Shown one piece after another: positions 54,102 through 62,843 of a stretch of 64,000 bases of DNA. A program made the position numbers and the translations under genes. The DNA comes from Streptomyces sp. NBC_01381 (GTDB lineage: Bacteria > Actinomycetota > Actinomycetes > Streptomycetales > Streptomycetaceae). Below the pieces are notes generated by a model, which saw only the letters and a list, made by a program, of their open reading frames with translations, made no database searches and had not been told where the DNA came from. Position 1 is the stretch's first letter; each line of letters starts with the position of its first letter. The stretch is taken from the NCBI RefSeq assembly GCF_026340305.1, contig NZ_JAPEPI010000001.1:3596001-3660000 (forward strand), given 5' to 3'.

Positions 54102-55829
54102 GTGTGTGACCTGCACGATCAGCATGAGCATGAAGCACTCCCCGCGAGCGGCCCGCCGTTGAGCCGGCGCCGCATCATGCAACTGCTCGGCGCGGCCGGT
54201 GTGACCGGCGCCGTCATGACGGCCGATGCCGATCCGGCGATGGCCGCGAGCGCCGACGACAGCCCCGCCGCCTATGAAGCCCCCGAGAACCTCGCGGCCG
54301 ACACCCCCGCCAAGCGTTCCGCGCTCGACTGGATCACCTCACACGACGACCGGATCACCGGCCTGAACGCCGAGATCTGGGACAACGCCGAACTTTCCCT
54401 GCGCGAGTGGAAATCCTCGATCGCCGAGGCCGATTTCCTCGAACAGGCCGGATTCGACGTGCAGTTCGGCACCGCCGGATTCCCCACCGCCTTCACCGCG
54501 ACCTTCTCGTACGGCAGCGGCGGCCCCGTCATCGGCTTCAGCGGCGAGTACGACGCGCTGCCCGGCCTCTCGCAGAACAAGGGCGTCGGCCACCACGACC
54601 CGCGCGAGTACGTCCACGACCCCTTCGCGCCCAGCTACGGCCCCGGCCACGGCTGCGGCCACAGCGCGCTCGGCACGGCGGCGGCAGCCGCGGCGGCCGC
54701 CCTCGCCCAGGCCGCGAAGCGGCACAAGCTGCCCGTGACCGTGAAGTTCTTCGGTTCCACCGCCGAGGAGACGCTGATCGGCAAGACGTACGCCGTCAGC
54801 AGGGGCGTGTACGACGGCGTCGACGCGTTCCTGGACTGGCACCCCTCGACGGCCAACGCGACCGGCTGGGGCACCACCACCGCGATGACCGCCGTCACCT
54901 TCACCTTCCTCGGCGTGGCAGGCCACGGCGGCACCCCGCTGGGCAACAAGTCCGCGCTCGACGCCGCCGTGATGATGGCGACGATGTCGGAGTTCCTGCG
55001 CGAGGAGAACCTCGCGCCGAGCGGCAGGCTGCACTGGGTGATCAACAACGGCGGTGACATCCCGAACGTCACCCCGGAGATCGCCGAGATCAGCTACTAC
55101 GTACGCGAGGGAAGCCCGGCCCGCGTCCAGGTGCTCCTGGACAAGGTGATCGCCGTCTCCGAGGCGGCCGCGAAGGCGTCCCAGACCTCGGTCCGCCACC
55201 GCATCACATCGGCCTGCTGGAACCAGCTGCCCGCCAAGGCCTTCGCCGAGCTCCTGCACGCGAACATGAAGGAGATCGGCCCGCCGCGATTCACCGACGA
55301 GGCCCATGAGTTGGCGAAGGAGCTCCAGGAGTCCCTGGGTCTTCCGCAGCGGGGCATGCACGACAAGATCGGTGAACTCACCCCGCCCAACCCGGTGTTC
55401 ATGGGCGGCGGCTCGACAGACGTCGCGGACATCAGCTGGAACGTGCCCACCGTCTCGATGGGGGCCGCGCTCGCCCCCATCGGCACCAAGATGCACACCT
55501 GGTCCACCGCGGCCTGCGCGGCCGCGGCTCCCGGGCAGGCGGCCGTCATCGCCGCCGCGAAGTACCTCGCGGCGACCGCCGTCGACCTGCTCACCCAGCC
55601 CGAACGCGTGAAGGCCGTCAAGGACGAGTTCAAGGAGCGGACGAAGGGCGTGAGGTGGAAGACCGCGCTGCCGGACGGCTATGAGCCGCCGATGTACGAA
55701 CCCCCCGCGTGGTTCCTGAAGAAGACGGGCCAGAAGTGGCCGCCGTCGAACATCACCTGGCCGCCGAAGCGCGTGGTGTCCCAGGAGAAGTTCTCCTCGC
55801 TGGGGCCGGAGCTCGACCCCCAGAAGTAG
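54102..55829 (+). CDS. Tat-exported M20-family amidohydrolase (AbgB-like)
   Basis: GTG 54102 sits five bases after CGGAGG; another GTG at 54096 overlaps that site. 575 residues. SRRRIMQLLGAAGVTGAVM is a twin-arginine-type signal. The M20 body has GFSGEYDALPG, GHGCGHSALG (metal His and Cys positions), STAEETLIGK, and the insert domain with GHGGTPLGNKSALDA. It resembles AbgB, which removes glutamate from p-aminobenzoyl-glutamate. Here it is longer, with a Pro-rich C-terminal extension. The substrate is unproven. Confidence 0.87.
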   Translation: MCDLHDQHEHEALPASGPPLSRRRIMQLLGAAGVTGAVMTADADPAMAASADDSPAAYEAPENLAADTPAKRSALDWITSHDDRITGLNAEIWDNAELSLREWKSSIAEADFLEQAGFDVQFGTAGFPTAFTATFSYGSGGPVIGFSGEYDALPGLSQNKGVGHHDPREYVHDPFAPSYGPGHGCGHSALGTAAAAAAAALAQAAKRHKLPVTVKFFGSTAEETLIGKTYAVSRGVYDGVDAFLDWHPSTANATGWGTTTAMTAVTFTFLGVAGHGGTPLGNKSALDAAVMMATMSEFLREENLAPSGRLHWVINNGGDIPNVTPEIAEISYYVREGSPARVQVLLDKVIAVSEAAAKASQTSVRHRITSACWNQLPAKAFAELLHANMKEIGPPRFTDEAHELAKELQESLGLPQRGMHDKIGELTPPNPVFMGGGSTDVADISWNVPTVSMGAALAPIGTKMHTWSTAACAAAAPGQAAVIAAAKYLAATAVDLLTQPERVKAVKDEFKERTKGVRWKTALPDGYEPPMYEPPAWFLKKTGQKWPPSNITWPPKRVVSQEKFSSLGPELDPQK

Positions 55830-55859
55830 CTTGCGCCAACGGCGAGTTCGGCCGTCCGC

Positions 55860-56642
55860 TCACCGTCCCCCGCGCGCGTAGCGGCGGACGGCGAGCGGCA
55901 CGCACAGGGCGAGCAGCACCGCGCACCACAGGACCGAACCGGCCACGGGATGCGTCACCGGCCAGGCGGCGTCCGTCGGCACGGGCGCGTTGCCGAACAG
56001 GTCCCGCACCGCCGTGGCCACCGCGCTGATCGGGTTCCACTCGGCGACCGTGCGCAGCCAGCCGGGGAGCCCGTCGGTGGGGATGTACGCGTTCGAGAGC
56101 AGCGGCAGCATGAACGTCGCGCTGCCCAGCTGTCCCGCCGCCTCCTCGCTCTGCGACGCGAGCCCGAGCAGGATGCCGATCCACGTCGTGGTGAACCGGA
56201 AGAGCAGCAACAGGCCGAAGGCGCCCAGGGCTTGCGGCGCACCGCCGTCGATCCGCCACCCCATCGCGAGCCCGACCAGCATCAGCGGCACAAGCCCCAC
56301 GGCGGTGGTCAGCAGATCGGCGACGGCCTGCCCGAGCGGGACCGCCGACCGGCTCATCGGCAGCGTACGGAAGCGGTCCATCACACCGCGGTGCGAGTCC
56401 TGGGCGGCGGTGAACATGCCGGTCATGATCCCGTTCGCGGCGGTCGCGACGAGCATCCCCGGCACGAGGAAGGCACGGTAGTCGGAGCCGGGCATGGCCA
56501 GGGCGCTGCCGAAGACGTACCCGAAGAAGAGCAGAAAGACGATGGGCATCGTCTGCGTCATGATCAGAATGGCGGGCGCGTGCTTGATGCGCTGCAGATG
56601 CCGCCCGAGGACGGCGGTGCCGTCATAGAGAATGGCGCTCAC
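55860..56642 (-). CDS. DrrB-type ABC exporter permease
   Basis: GTG at 56640-56642 with AAGGA upstream, preferred over the ATG 56711 whose reading falls in repeats; 260 residues. Six helices. PIVFLLFFGYVFGSA, the TLPMSRSAVPLGQAVADL loop and NPISAVATAVRDLFGN are marks of the DrrB/ABC-2 export permeases that act with DrrA ATPases in drug efflux. It pairs with the ATPase at 56933, from which it is separated by tandem repeats. Confidence 0.9.
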   Translation of the reverse strand: MSAILYDGTAVLGRHLQRIKHAPAILIMTQTMPIVFLLFFGYVFGSALAMPGSDYRAFLVPGMLVATAANGIMTGMFTAAQDSHRGVMDRFRTLPMSRSAVPLGQAVADLLTTAVGLVPLMLVGLAMGWRIDGGAPQALGAFGLLLLFRFTTTWIGILLGLASQSEEAAGQLGSATFMLPLLSNAYIPTDGLPGWLRTVAEWNPISAVATAVRDLFGNAPVPTDAAWPVTHPVAGSVLWCAVLLALCVPLAVRRYARGGR

Positions 56643-56932
56643 AGGAAATCCTTCCGTTCGATCGGCTGAACCACCCACCCAGGTCCCGCACTGCGGGCAT
56701 TCGGGCGACACCCACCCTGGTCCCGCGCTGCGGGGCAGTCGCGGGGCATTCGGGCGGCACCCGCCCCCGCGCTGCGGGGCGGCCGCGGGGCATTCGGGCG
56801 GCGCCCACCCCGGTCCCGCGCTGCGGGGCGGCCGCGGGGTAATCGGGCGGCGCCCACCCCGGTCCCGCCTGCGAGGCAGTCGCGGGGCAATCGGGTGGGT
56901 GGGCGGGAAAAAATCCGCCGCGAAGCGGCGGT
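56643..56932. repeat. Tandem repeat block and family B copy 2 between the ABC exporter genes
   Basis: About four and a half units of about 49 bases run from 56697 to 56905. Each has CATTCGGGCG or TAATCGGGCG, then CCCACCCCGGTCCCGCG, then CTGCGGGGC and GCGGGG. The last unit turns into CAATCGGGTGGGTGGGCGGG and the hairpin CCGCCGCGAAGCGGCGG (family B, inverted). Unit lengths are 49, 44, 49 and 48. The block breaks what should be one operon. Confidence 0.8.
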
Positions 56933-57862
56933 CTAGGAAACGCGGGAGACGAGCCGCAGAAAGACCTCGTCCAAGGTCGGCGCCCGCAACGTCACGTCGA
57001 CGACCGGCACCCCCGCAAAGTCCAACTCCCGGACGAGGACGGGCAACGTGACGGAGGGATCCAGCACCACGGCCCCGGCGGTCAGCCGCCCGGCGTCGAG
57101 CACCGGCTCGGCCCCGGTCAGCTGATCCAGCACGATCGCCGCCGCAGGCACAGCCGCACCCTCGGAGACAACGACCTCCGCGTAACTCCCGATCTGCGCC
57201 TTCAGCGCCGTGGGCGTACCGCGATGCGCCGCCCGCCCCTCGTCGATCAGGACGACCTCGTCGGCCAGCTGATCCGCCTCCTCCAGATACTGCGTGGTGA
57301 GGAGCACCGTCGTCCCCTCGGCGGCCAACTCCCGCACGGCGTCCCAGATGCCGCCCCGGCTATGCGGATCGAGCCCGGTGGTCGGCTCGTCGAGGAACAG
57401 CACACGGGGCCGCACCAGCAGACTCGCCGCGAGGTCGAGCCGCCGCCGCATGCCGCCGGAGTACGTCCGCGCGGGGCGATCGGCGGCCTCGACGAGCCCG
57501 AAGCGCTCAAGCAGCTCGTCGCCCCGCGCCCGCGGAACCCGCAGAAGGCGTGCGAAGAGCCGCAGGTTCTCCCGCCCGGTCAGATCGCCGTCGACCGACG
57601 CGTACTGCCCGGTCACCCCGATCACCCGCCGCACGGCGGCGGCCTCCCGCACCACGTCGTGCCCCGCGACCAGGGCCGTGCCGGCGTCCGGCGACTGGAG
57701 CGTGGTCAGCACCCGTACCGCGGTCGTCTTGCCGGCCCCGTTCGGGCCGAGCACCCCGCACACCGTGCCCTCCGGGACGGCGAGGTCGAGGCCCCGCAAG
57801 GCCTGGACCTCCCCGAACCGCTTCTCCAGACCTTCACTAAGTACAGCGTACGTAGAAGTCAT
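56933..57862 (-). CDS. DrrA-type ABC exporter ATPase
   Basis: ATG at 57860-57862; 309 residues. Walker A GPNGAGKTTA, QYASVDGDLTGRENL, the signature YSGGMRRRL, Walker B LFLDEPTTGLDPHS and the switch TTQYLEEAD are those of daunorubicin-resistance ATPases. The C-terminal extension (about 225-309, ending DEVFLRLV) is typical of DrrA. It is divergent from a TetR gene, the likely repressor. A drug or toxic lipid is the likely cargo. Confidence 0.92.
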   Translation of the reverse strand: MTSTYAVLSEGLEKRFGEVQALRGLDLAVPEGTVCGVLGPNGAGKTTAVRVLTTLQSPDAGTALVAGHDVVREAAAVRRVIGVTGQYASVDGDLTGRENLRLFARLLRVPRARGDELLERFGLVEAADRPARTYSGGMRRRLDLAASLLVRPRVLFLDEPTTGLDPHSRGGIWDAVRELAAEGTTVLLTTQYLEEADQLADEVVLIDEGRAAHRGTPTALKAQIGSYAEVVVSEGAAVPAAAIVLDQLTGAEPVLDAGRLTAGAVVLDPSVTLPVLVRELDFAGVPVVDVTLRAPTLDEVFLRLVSRVS

Positions 57863-57880
57863 GCCGTCACCGTACCCCAC

Positions 57881-57897
57881 TACGTACGCCGTACGTA
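57881..57897. promoter_or_regulatory. Palindromic operator for the TetR regulator
   Basis: TACGTAC-GCC-GTACGTA is a perfect inverted repeat with 7-base arms and a 3-base centre. It lies between the divergent ATPase and TetR starts, where such a repressor should bind. A further GTACGTAG-like word lies at 57848-57855 inside the ATPase gene. Confidence 0.6.
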
Positions 57898-57925
57898 ACT
57901 AACATGGGGAGCGAGGTGATGATCA

Positions 57926-58636
57926 ATGGCGGGCCGAGCGGCCGAACCGGAAGTGATCTGGGCGCGCCCCGAGCGTGCGGGCCGTGGCCCGAAGCCCGCG
58001 TACAGCAGGGCGGACATCGCCGCGGCGGCGGTCCGCATCGCCGACGCGGACGGCATCGACGCGGTCTCCATGCGCAGGGTGGCCGGCGAACTGGGCTGCG
58101 GCACCATGTCGCTCTACAACTACGTGCCGCGCAAGGAGGACCTGTACGAGCTGATGGTCGACGCGGCGAGCGGCGAGTACGTGCTCCCCGCGGGACCGCC
58201 GGGCGGCGACTGGCGTACGGAGATGATGGCGGTCGGCCGCCAGACGCGCGAGATCATGCACCGCCACCCCTGGCTGGCGCGGATCATGTCGACGCTTTAC
58301 GGCTACAGCCCGAACGCCCTGCGCTTCCTGGAGCACTGCCTGGCCGCCCTGGACGGGCTCGACGCCCCGTCCGGCACCAAGATGGAGCTGATCGGGATGC
58401 TCAACGGCTCCGTCATGACGTACGTGGCCAATGAGTTCGCCATGGCGGAACGCGCGCGGGCGCTGCCGTGGTCGGAGGAGCAGGAGCAGGCCGTGCGGTT
58501 CGCGTATCTCGCGGGGCAGGTCGGCAGCGGGGCGTATCCGCGGCTCGCCGCCATGCTCACCGAGGGGCCGCCGCCGGGGGACGCGGACGAGGTCTTCGAG
58601 CGGATGCTGAACAGGCTCTTCGACTCCTTCTCCTGA
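57926..58636 (+). CDS. TetR-family repressor
   Basis: ATG 57926 with GAGGTGAT upstream; 236 residues. The N-terminal HTH covers about 28-75 (SMRRVAGELGCGTMSLYNYV). The C-terminal ligand domain (about 85-236) is of the TetR_C_11 or similar type, with helices rich in Ala and Leu. It faces the DrrAB-type exporter genes and likely represses them until it binds the exported compound. Confidence 0.92.
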   Translation: MAGRAAEPEVIWARPERAGRGPKPAYSRADIAAAAVRIADADGIDAVSMRRVAGELGCGTMSLYNYVPRKEDLYELMVDAASGEYVLPAGPPGGDWRTEMMAVGRQTREIMHRHPWLARIMSTLYGYSPNALRFLEHCLAALDGLDAPSGTKMELIGMLNGSVMTYVANEFAMAERARALPWSEEQEQAVRFAYLAGQVGSGAYPRLAAMLTEGPPPGDADEVFERMLNRLFDSFS

Positions 58637-58669
58637 GCAGACCCCGCGCCGGCCCCTGTGCTCACGGCC

Positions 58670-61450
58670 CTACGCCGTCGGCTCCTCCTGCTCCTCCCGG
58701 AACTCGAGCCGGGCCAGCTCGCCGCGCGACGCCACGCCCAGCTTCGGATAGGCGTTGTACAGGTGGTAGCCCACCGTGCGCGGCGACAGGAAGAGCCGGG
58801 CGCCGATGTCCCGGTTGGTCATGCCGGTCGCCGCGAGCCGCACGACCTGGCGCTCCTGCGGGGTGAGCCGCTCGACGGGGGCGCGGTCATCGGTGTGCCG
58901 CGCCCGGCTCTCGCCGGTGGCGCGCAGCTCGGCGCGGGCCCGTTCGGCCCACGGCGCCGCCGCGAGCAGCTCGAAGGTGTCCAGGGCGGAGCGCAGCGGG
59001 GTGCGGGCCTCGCTGCGGCGGCCCGCGCGCCGCAGCCACTCCCCGAAGAGCAGCTCCGTGCGGGCCCGTTCGAAGGGGCGGCCGTCGTCGGTGTGCAGCG
59101 CCAGTGCTTCCTCGTACGCCGCTCCTGCCGCCGCCTCCGGGGCGAGCAGTGCACGGCAGCGGGCGGCCAGGGCGCCCGCCCAGGCCGCACCCGTGTGCCC
59201 CGCCCACTCGGCGAAGCCGGCCGCCAACTCCCGTACGGAATCGGCCTTTCCGGTCCGTGCGGCAGCCTCCACCCGGTCCGGCGCGCAGTACAGGACGGCG
59301 ACCGTATGGCCCGACGGGCTCGCCGCGACATCCTCGTACGCGCGGCGGGCCGCCTCGTAGCGGCCGTGGCCCAGCTCAAGGAGGCCGATGGCGACCGCGC
59401 CCCACACCTGGCCCGGCAGCACCTGCCGCAGATCGGCGCCCCGGCCCGCGAGATCGCGGCAGCGCTCCTCGTCGCCGTCGAGCGCGGCGAGGTAGGCGAG
59501 GACGGCCGTCAACTGGCCGACATAGTGCGGCTGTCCGGTGTCCTGCGCGATCCGCAGACCCTCGGCCGCGCCGGGCAGCGCGCAGCCGTGCCGGCCCAGG
59601 AAGATACGGGTGCGTGTACGCATGAGCAGCACGAGCGGCAGCGGGCCGAGTGCGCCCTGCTCACGGCATTCGCGCTCAAGATCGGCGGCCAGGTCGTCGC
59701 CGGCCGCCAGCTCGCCGAGCGGCGCGAACCAGGACGCGATGGAGATCCGTTCGCGCAGGCTGTGCCCGTGGTCGTCGCGCTCGGTCCGCAGGCTCCCGAA
59801 CAGCGCGCGCAGCGGCGGAAGTCCGGCGCCCGGGTCACCCGCCGCGAGCCGGGCGAGGCCCTCGGCCGCCGGGAGATAGGGCGGCGCGTCCGGCGGCGCC
59901 TTGAGATCGAGGGCGGCAAGGCGGGCGCTCATCCCCTCGATGGACTGCCGGTGCCCGGAGAGCCAGGCGGCGGTCATCGCCTCGTACGCCATGAACGCGG
60001 CCGTCTGCGGAGCGTGCGGGGCGATCTCGGCGGCCGTGTCGAGGAGCACGGAGCTTGAGGCGTCGAGCCTGCCCTGCTCGCGGGCGACGGCGGCCCGCGC
60101 CTGCGCGAGCCGCGCGAGCTCCGCCGGGTCGGTGAGGTGCGGGGCGGCGCGCAGCGCCAGTTCGGCCGCGCGTTCGTTCTGGCCCGCGTCCGCCGCGGCC
60201 GACGCGGCGAGCGCGAGACGCCGGGCGCGGTCGGCGCCGTCCGGGCTGAGCTGGGCCGCGCGTTCGCAGGCCGCGGCGACGGCCGCGTAGCCGCCGCGCT
60301 CGCGTGCGTGCTCGGCGGTCCGCTCCAGGACGGCGGCGACGTACTCGTCCGGCTCGGTCGTGGCGGCCGCCAGATGCCAGGCACGCCGGTCGATGTTGCC
60401 GACGCAGGGCAGCGCGTCGGCGAGCGCGCGATGCGCGGCGATGCGGTCGCCGACCGGGGCGCTCTGGTAGGCGGCGGCGCGGATCAGGGGGTGCCGGAAG
60501 GTGAACCGGCCGCCGTCCAGGCTGAGCAGCTCCTTGCGTTCGGCGGGCTCCAGATCGGTGACCGAAGCGCCGAGCCCGCTCGCCGCGGACGCCGTCACCG
60601 CGAGGTCCCCGGTGCCCTCCGCGGCCGCGATCACCAGCAGCGAACGGGTCGCGCGCGGCAGCGCGGAGATGCGGTCGGCGAACGTCTGCAGAAGACGGGA
60701 GTGGCTGGGCAGCGCGCTCAAGTGGTATCCGTAGGCGGGTATCTGGCCCTCGCGCTGGGCGGCGGGCAGCTCGCGCAGGGCGAGCGGGTTGCCGCCCGAC
60801 TCGCCGCGGATCTGATCGCGTACGTAGCGGGGCAGATCCCCCGCGTGCTCGGCGAGGAGCTCGCCGGCGGCCCCGTCGTCGAGCCCGCCGAGCCGCAGCT
60901 CGGGCAGCCCCTGGGCGGGGAACGGCGGGGCGTGCGCGTCGCGCGCGGCGAACAGCATCACGACGCCCTCGGCGGCGAGACGCCGGGCCGCGAAGAGCAG
61001 GGCGTCGGCGGAGGCCTGGTCCAGCCAGTGGGCGTCGTCGACGAGGCAGAGGAGGGAGCCGCCGTCGCTGTCGGCGAGATCCGCGAGGAGGGTGAGTACG
61101 GCGAGGCCGATGAGGAAACGGTCGGGCCGTGCGTCGCTCCGGTTCGGGGCGAGGCCGAGGGCCGCGCGCAAGGCGGTGGCCTGCGGTTCCGGGAGGTCGT
61201 CGATGCGGGCGGTCACGCGGTGCAGGAGCAAGTGCAGGCCTGCGAAGGGGAGTTCGCTCTCCGCCTCGATGCCGGTCGCTTGGAGGACGCGGGTCCGCTG
61301 GGCCGCGGCGGTCGCCGCGGTGTGCCGCAGCAGTTCGGACTTGCCGATGCCGGCCTCTCCCCGCAGGACCAGGGCGGTGCTTGTGCCCTGCCGGGCGTGG
61401 GACAGGATGTCGTCCAGCCTCGTCGTCTCTTCGTCGCGTCCGTAGAGCAT
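58670..61450 (-). CDS. LuxR-family ATP-binding regulator (LAL)
   Basis: ATG at 61448-61450 (MLYGRDEE); 926 residues. The AAA/STAND domain has Walker A GEAGIGKS (31-38) and Walker B LLCLVDDAHW. A long TPR-like alpha-solenoid follows (about 350-850). The LuxR HTH fills the last 65 residues (LTPQERQVVRLAATGMTNRDIG). LALs are pathway-specific activators that may sense a ligand with the solenoid. No biosynthetic cluster is adjacent, so the target is unknown. Confidence 0.93.
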   Translation of the reverse strand: MLYGRDEETTRLDDILSHARQGTSTALVLRGEAGIGKSELLRHTAATAAAQRTRVLQATGIEAESELPFAGLHLLLHRVTARIDDLPEPQATALRAALGLAPNRSDARPDRFLIGLAVLTLLADLADSDGGSLLCLVDDAHWLDQASADALLFAARRLAAEGVVMLFAARDAHAPPFPAQGLPELRLGGLDDGAAGELLAEHAGDLPRYVRDQIRGESGGNPLALRELPAAQREGQIPAYGYHLSALPSHSRLLQTFADRISALPRATRSLLVIAAAEGTGDLAVTASAASGLGASVTDLEPAERKELLSLDGGRFTFRHPLIRAAAYQSAPVGDRIAAHRALADALPCVGNIDRRAWHLAAATTEPDEYVAAVLERTAEHARERGGYAAVAAACERAAQLSPDGADRARRLALAASAAADAGQNERAAELALRAAPHLTDPAELARLAQARAAVAREQGRLDASSSVLLDTAAEIAPHAPQTAAFMAYEAMTAAWLSGHRQSIEGMSARLAALDLKAPPDAPPYLPAAEGLARLAAGDPGAGLPPLRALFGSLRTERDDHGHSLRERISIASWFAPLGELAAGDDLAADLERECREQGALGPLPLVLLMRTRTRIFLGRHGCALPGAAEGLRIAQDTGQPHYVGQLTAVLAYLAALDGDEERCRDLAGRGADLRQVLPGQVWGAVAIGLLELGHGRYEAARRAYEDVAASPSGHTVAVLYCAPDRVEAAARTGKADSVRELAAGFAEWAGHTGAAWAGALAARCRALLAPEAAAGAAYEEALALHTDDGRPFERARTELLFGEWLRRAGRRSEARTPLRSALDTFELLAAAPWAERARAELRATGESRARHTDDRAPVERLTPQERQVVRLAATGMTNRDIGARLFLSPRTVGYHLYNAYPKLGVASRGELARLEFREEQEEPTA

Positions 61451-61472
61451 GGGTTTGACCTTAACTGGCTGT

Positions 61473-61535
61473 TGGTGGGGGGCTTTTCGAGCCCGCCGCT
61501 TCGCGGCGGATGTTTCCCGCCCGCCCACCCGTTAC
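61473..61535 (+). repeat. Dispersed repeat, family B, copy 3
   Basis: GCCCGCCGCTTCGCGGCGGA (hairpin) followed by CCCGCCCGCCCACCCG. It lies between the LAL start and the degraded oxidoreductase gene. Confidence 0.75.
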
Positions 61536-61797
61536 CCCGCAGCGGACCGGTGCGTCAGGACCACCTTTCCGCGACCGTGGCCCGTCCCGACATCCCGCTG
61601 CGCGTCCCCCGCCCGCGCCAACTGCGCGGCCGGCGTGCCGAGTTCGCCCGCCGCCGCGTTGATCAGGACCGTGTCGCCCGGGCCGACCCGCATCGCGGTC
61701 AGCGCCATGTCTCCTCGGGCTTGCGCACCAACTGGTCGGTGCCCACGACGGCGTACTGCGCGTACGCGCCGAGCAGGGATGAAGGCGCCCCCGGCGG
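61532..61797 (-). pseudogene. Degraded zinc-type quinone oxidoreductase
   Basis: Three pieces of one family appear in order but in different frames. The first is GAYAQYAVVGTDQLVRKPEE, then a frameshift to TAMRVGPGDTVLINAAAGEL. The NADP-binding and middle part of about 100 residues is missing. Then a jump gives GHGRGKVVLT, the usual C-terminal end of these enzymes. The last two pieces form a 58-codon frame from ATG 61708 to TAA 61532. The N-terminal part is lost. It lies directly beside an intact paralogue. Confidence 0.82.
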
Positions 61798-62781
61798 CTA
61801 TGGGATCAGGACCACCTTCCCGACCGTCTCCCTGCCCACGAGGGCCGCATGCGCCGCCCCCGCGTCCCGCAGCGGGAACGTCGTCACCGCCGGGACGAGC
61901 GTGCCCCGTGCCGCCTCCGCGAGCGCCCGTTCCTGGAGGCCCCGCAGGCCGCCGGGGACGCGGGCGATGCGTGGGCCCAGTGCGTAGGCCGCCGTCAGGA
62001 GGTTCGCCTGCAGGTCCTTGGCGGTGAACTCCGTGGGGGTGCCCGACGACCAGCCGTACATCACGAACCGGCCGCCGCAGCCCAGGAGTTCCAGCGCGGC
62101 GCGCCCCGCCTCGCCGCCCACGCTGTCGAACACGACGCTCACCTCGCGGCCGCCGAGCGCCGCACGCACCTCGTCCGCCCAGCCGGGCCGCGTGTAGTCG
62201 ACGGCCACGTCCGCGCCGCAGGACCGCACCCGCGCGACCTTGCGGGGGCCGCCCGCCGCGCCCACCACGCTCACGCCCGCGTTCCTCGCGGCCTGCACGA
62301 GCAGGGTGCCGATGCCGCCGGCGGCCGCCGTCACCAGCGCCACGTCGTCCGGTTCAAGGGCGGCGACGTGCAGGACGCCGAGCGCCATCCTGCCGGTGCC
62401 GACCATGGCGATCGCCGCCTCGTACGAGAGGGCGTCCGGCAGCGCGAACAGCGCCTCCGTCTCGCGCACGGCCAGCTCCGCATAGCCCGCGTTGACCAGG
62501 CCGAGGTGGGTGACGACCCGGCGTCCGAGCCACTCGTCGGCGACCCCCTCGCCCAGGCCGTCGACGACGCCCGCCACCTCGCGTCCCGGAGTGATGGGCA
62601 ACTCCGGGACAGGGAAGGGGAGTTTGCCGGAAGTCCCCGCCTGGAGCGCGGTGTCGACGAGGTGGACTCCCGCCGCCCGTACGGCGATCCGGACCTGCCC
62701 GGGGCCCGGCACGGGGTCGGGCAGGTCCTCGTACCGCAGGTTCTCGGGTCCGCCGAAGGTGTGCAGCCGAATGGCACGCAT
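61798..62781 (-). CDS. Zinc-type alcohol dehydrogenase/quinone oxidoreductase
   Basis: ATG at 62779-62781 (MRAIRLHTFGGPENL), 327 residues; a TTG two codons earlier is possible. GroES-like domain (1-120) has GVHLVDTALQAG and PGREVAGVV. The Rossmann part has AAAGGIGTLLVQAARNAG, then YTRPGW and FDSVGG. No structural-zinc Cys set is visible, so it is of the QOR/zeta-crystallin group that uses NADPH. The C-terminal end is GKVVLIP. It lies next to its pseudogene relative. Confidence 0.92.
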   Translation of the reverse strand: MRAIRLHTFGGPENLRYEDLPDPVPGPGQVRIAVRAAGVHLVDTALQAGTSGKLPFPVPELPITPGREVAGVVDGLGEGVADEWLGRRVVTHLGLVNAGYAELAVRETEALFALPDALSYEAAIAMVGTGRMALGVLHVAALEPDDVALVTAAAGGIGTLLVQAARNAGVSVVGAAGGPRKVARVRSCGADVAVDYTRPGWADEVRAALGGREVSVVFDSVGGEAGRAALELLGCGGRFVMYGWSSGTPTEFTAKDLQANLLTAAYALGPRIARVPGGLRGLQERALAEAARGTLVPAVTTFPLRDAGAAHAALVGRETVGKVVLIP

Positions 62782-62843
62782 GGTCAACTCGCTTTCGTCG
62801 TACGAGGATCAGGAGGGGCGGGAGTCAGAGGAGGGGGCAGGGG

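Noticed and set aside
56643..56711. Longer N-terminus for the DrrB-type permease (ATG 56711)
   Set aside because: It reads into the tandem repeats; GTG 56642 has a proper ribosome-binding site.
58670..61450. LAL regulator as the marker of a biosynthetic gene cluster
   Set aside because: No polyketide, peptide synthetase or terpene genes are near.
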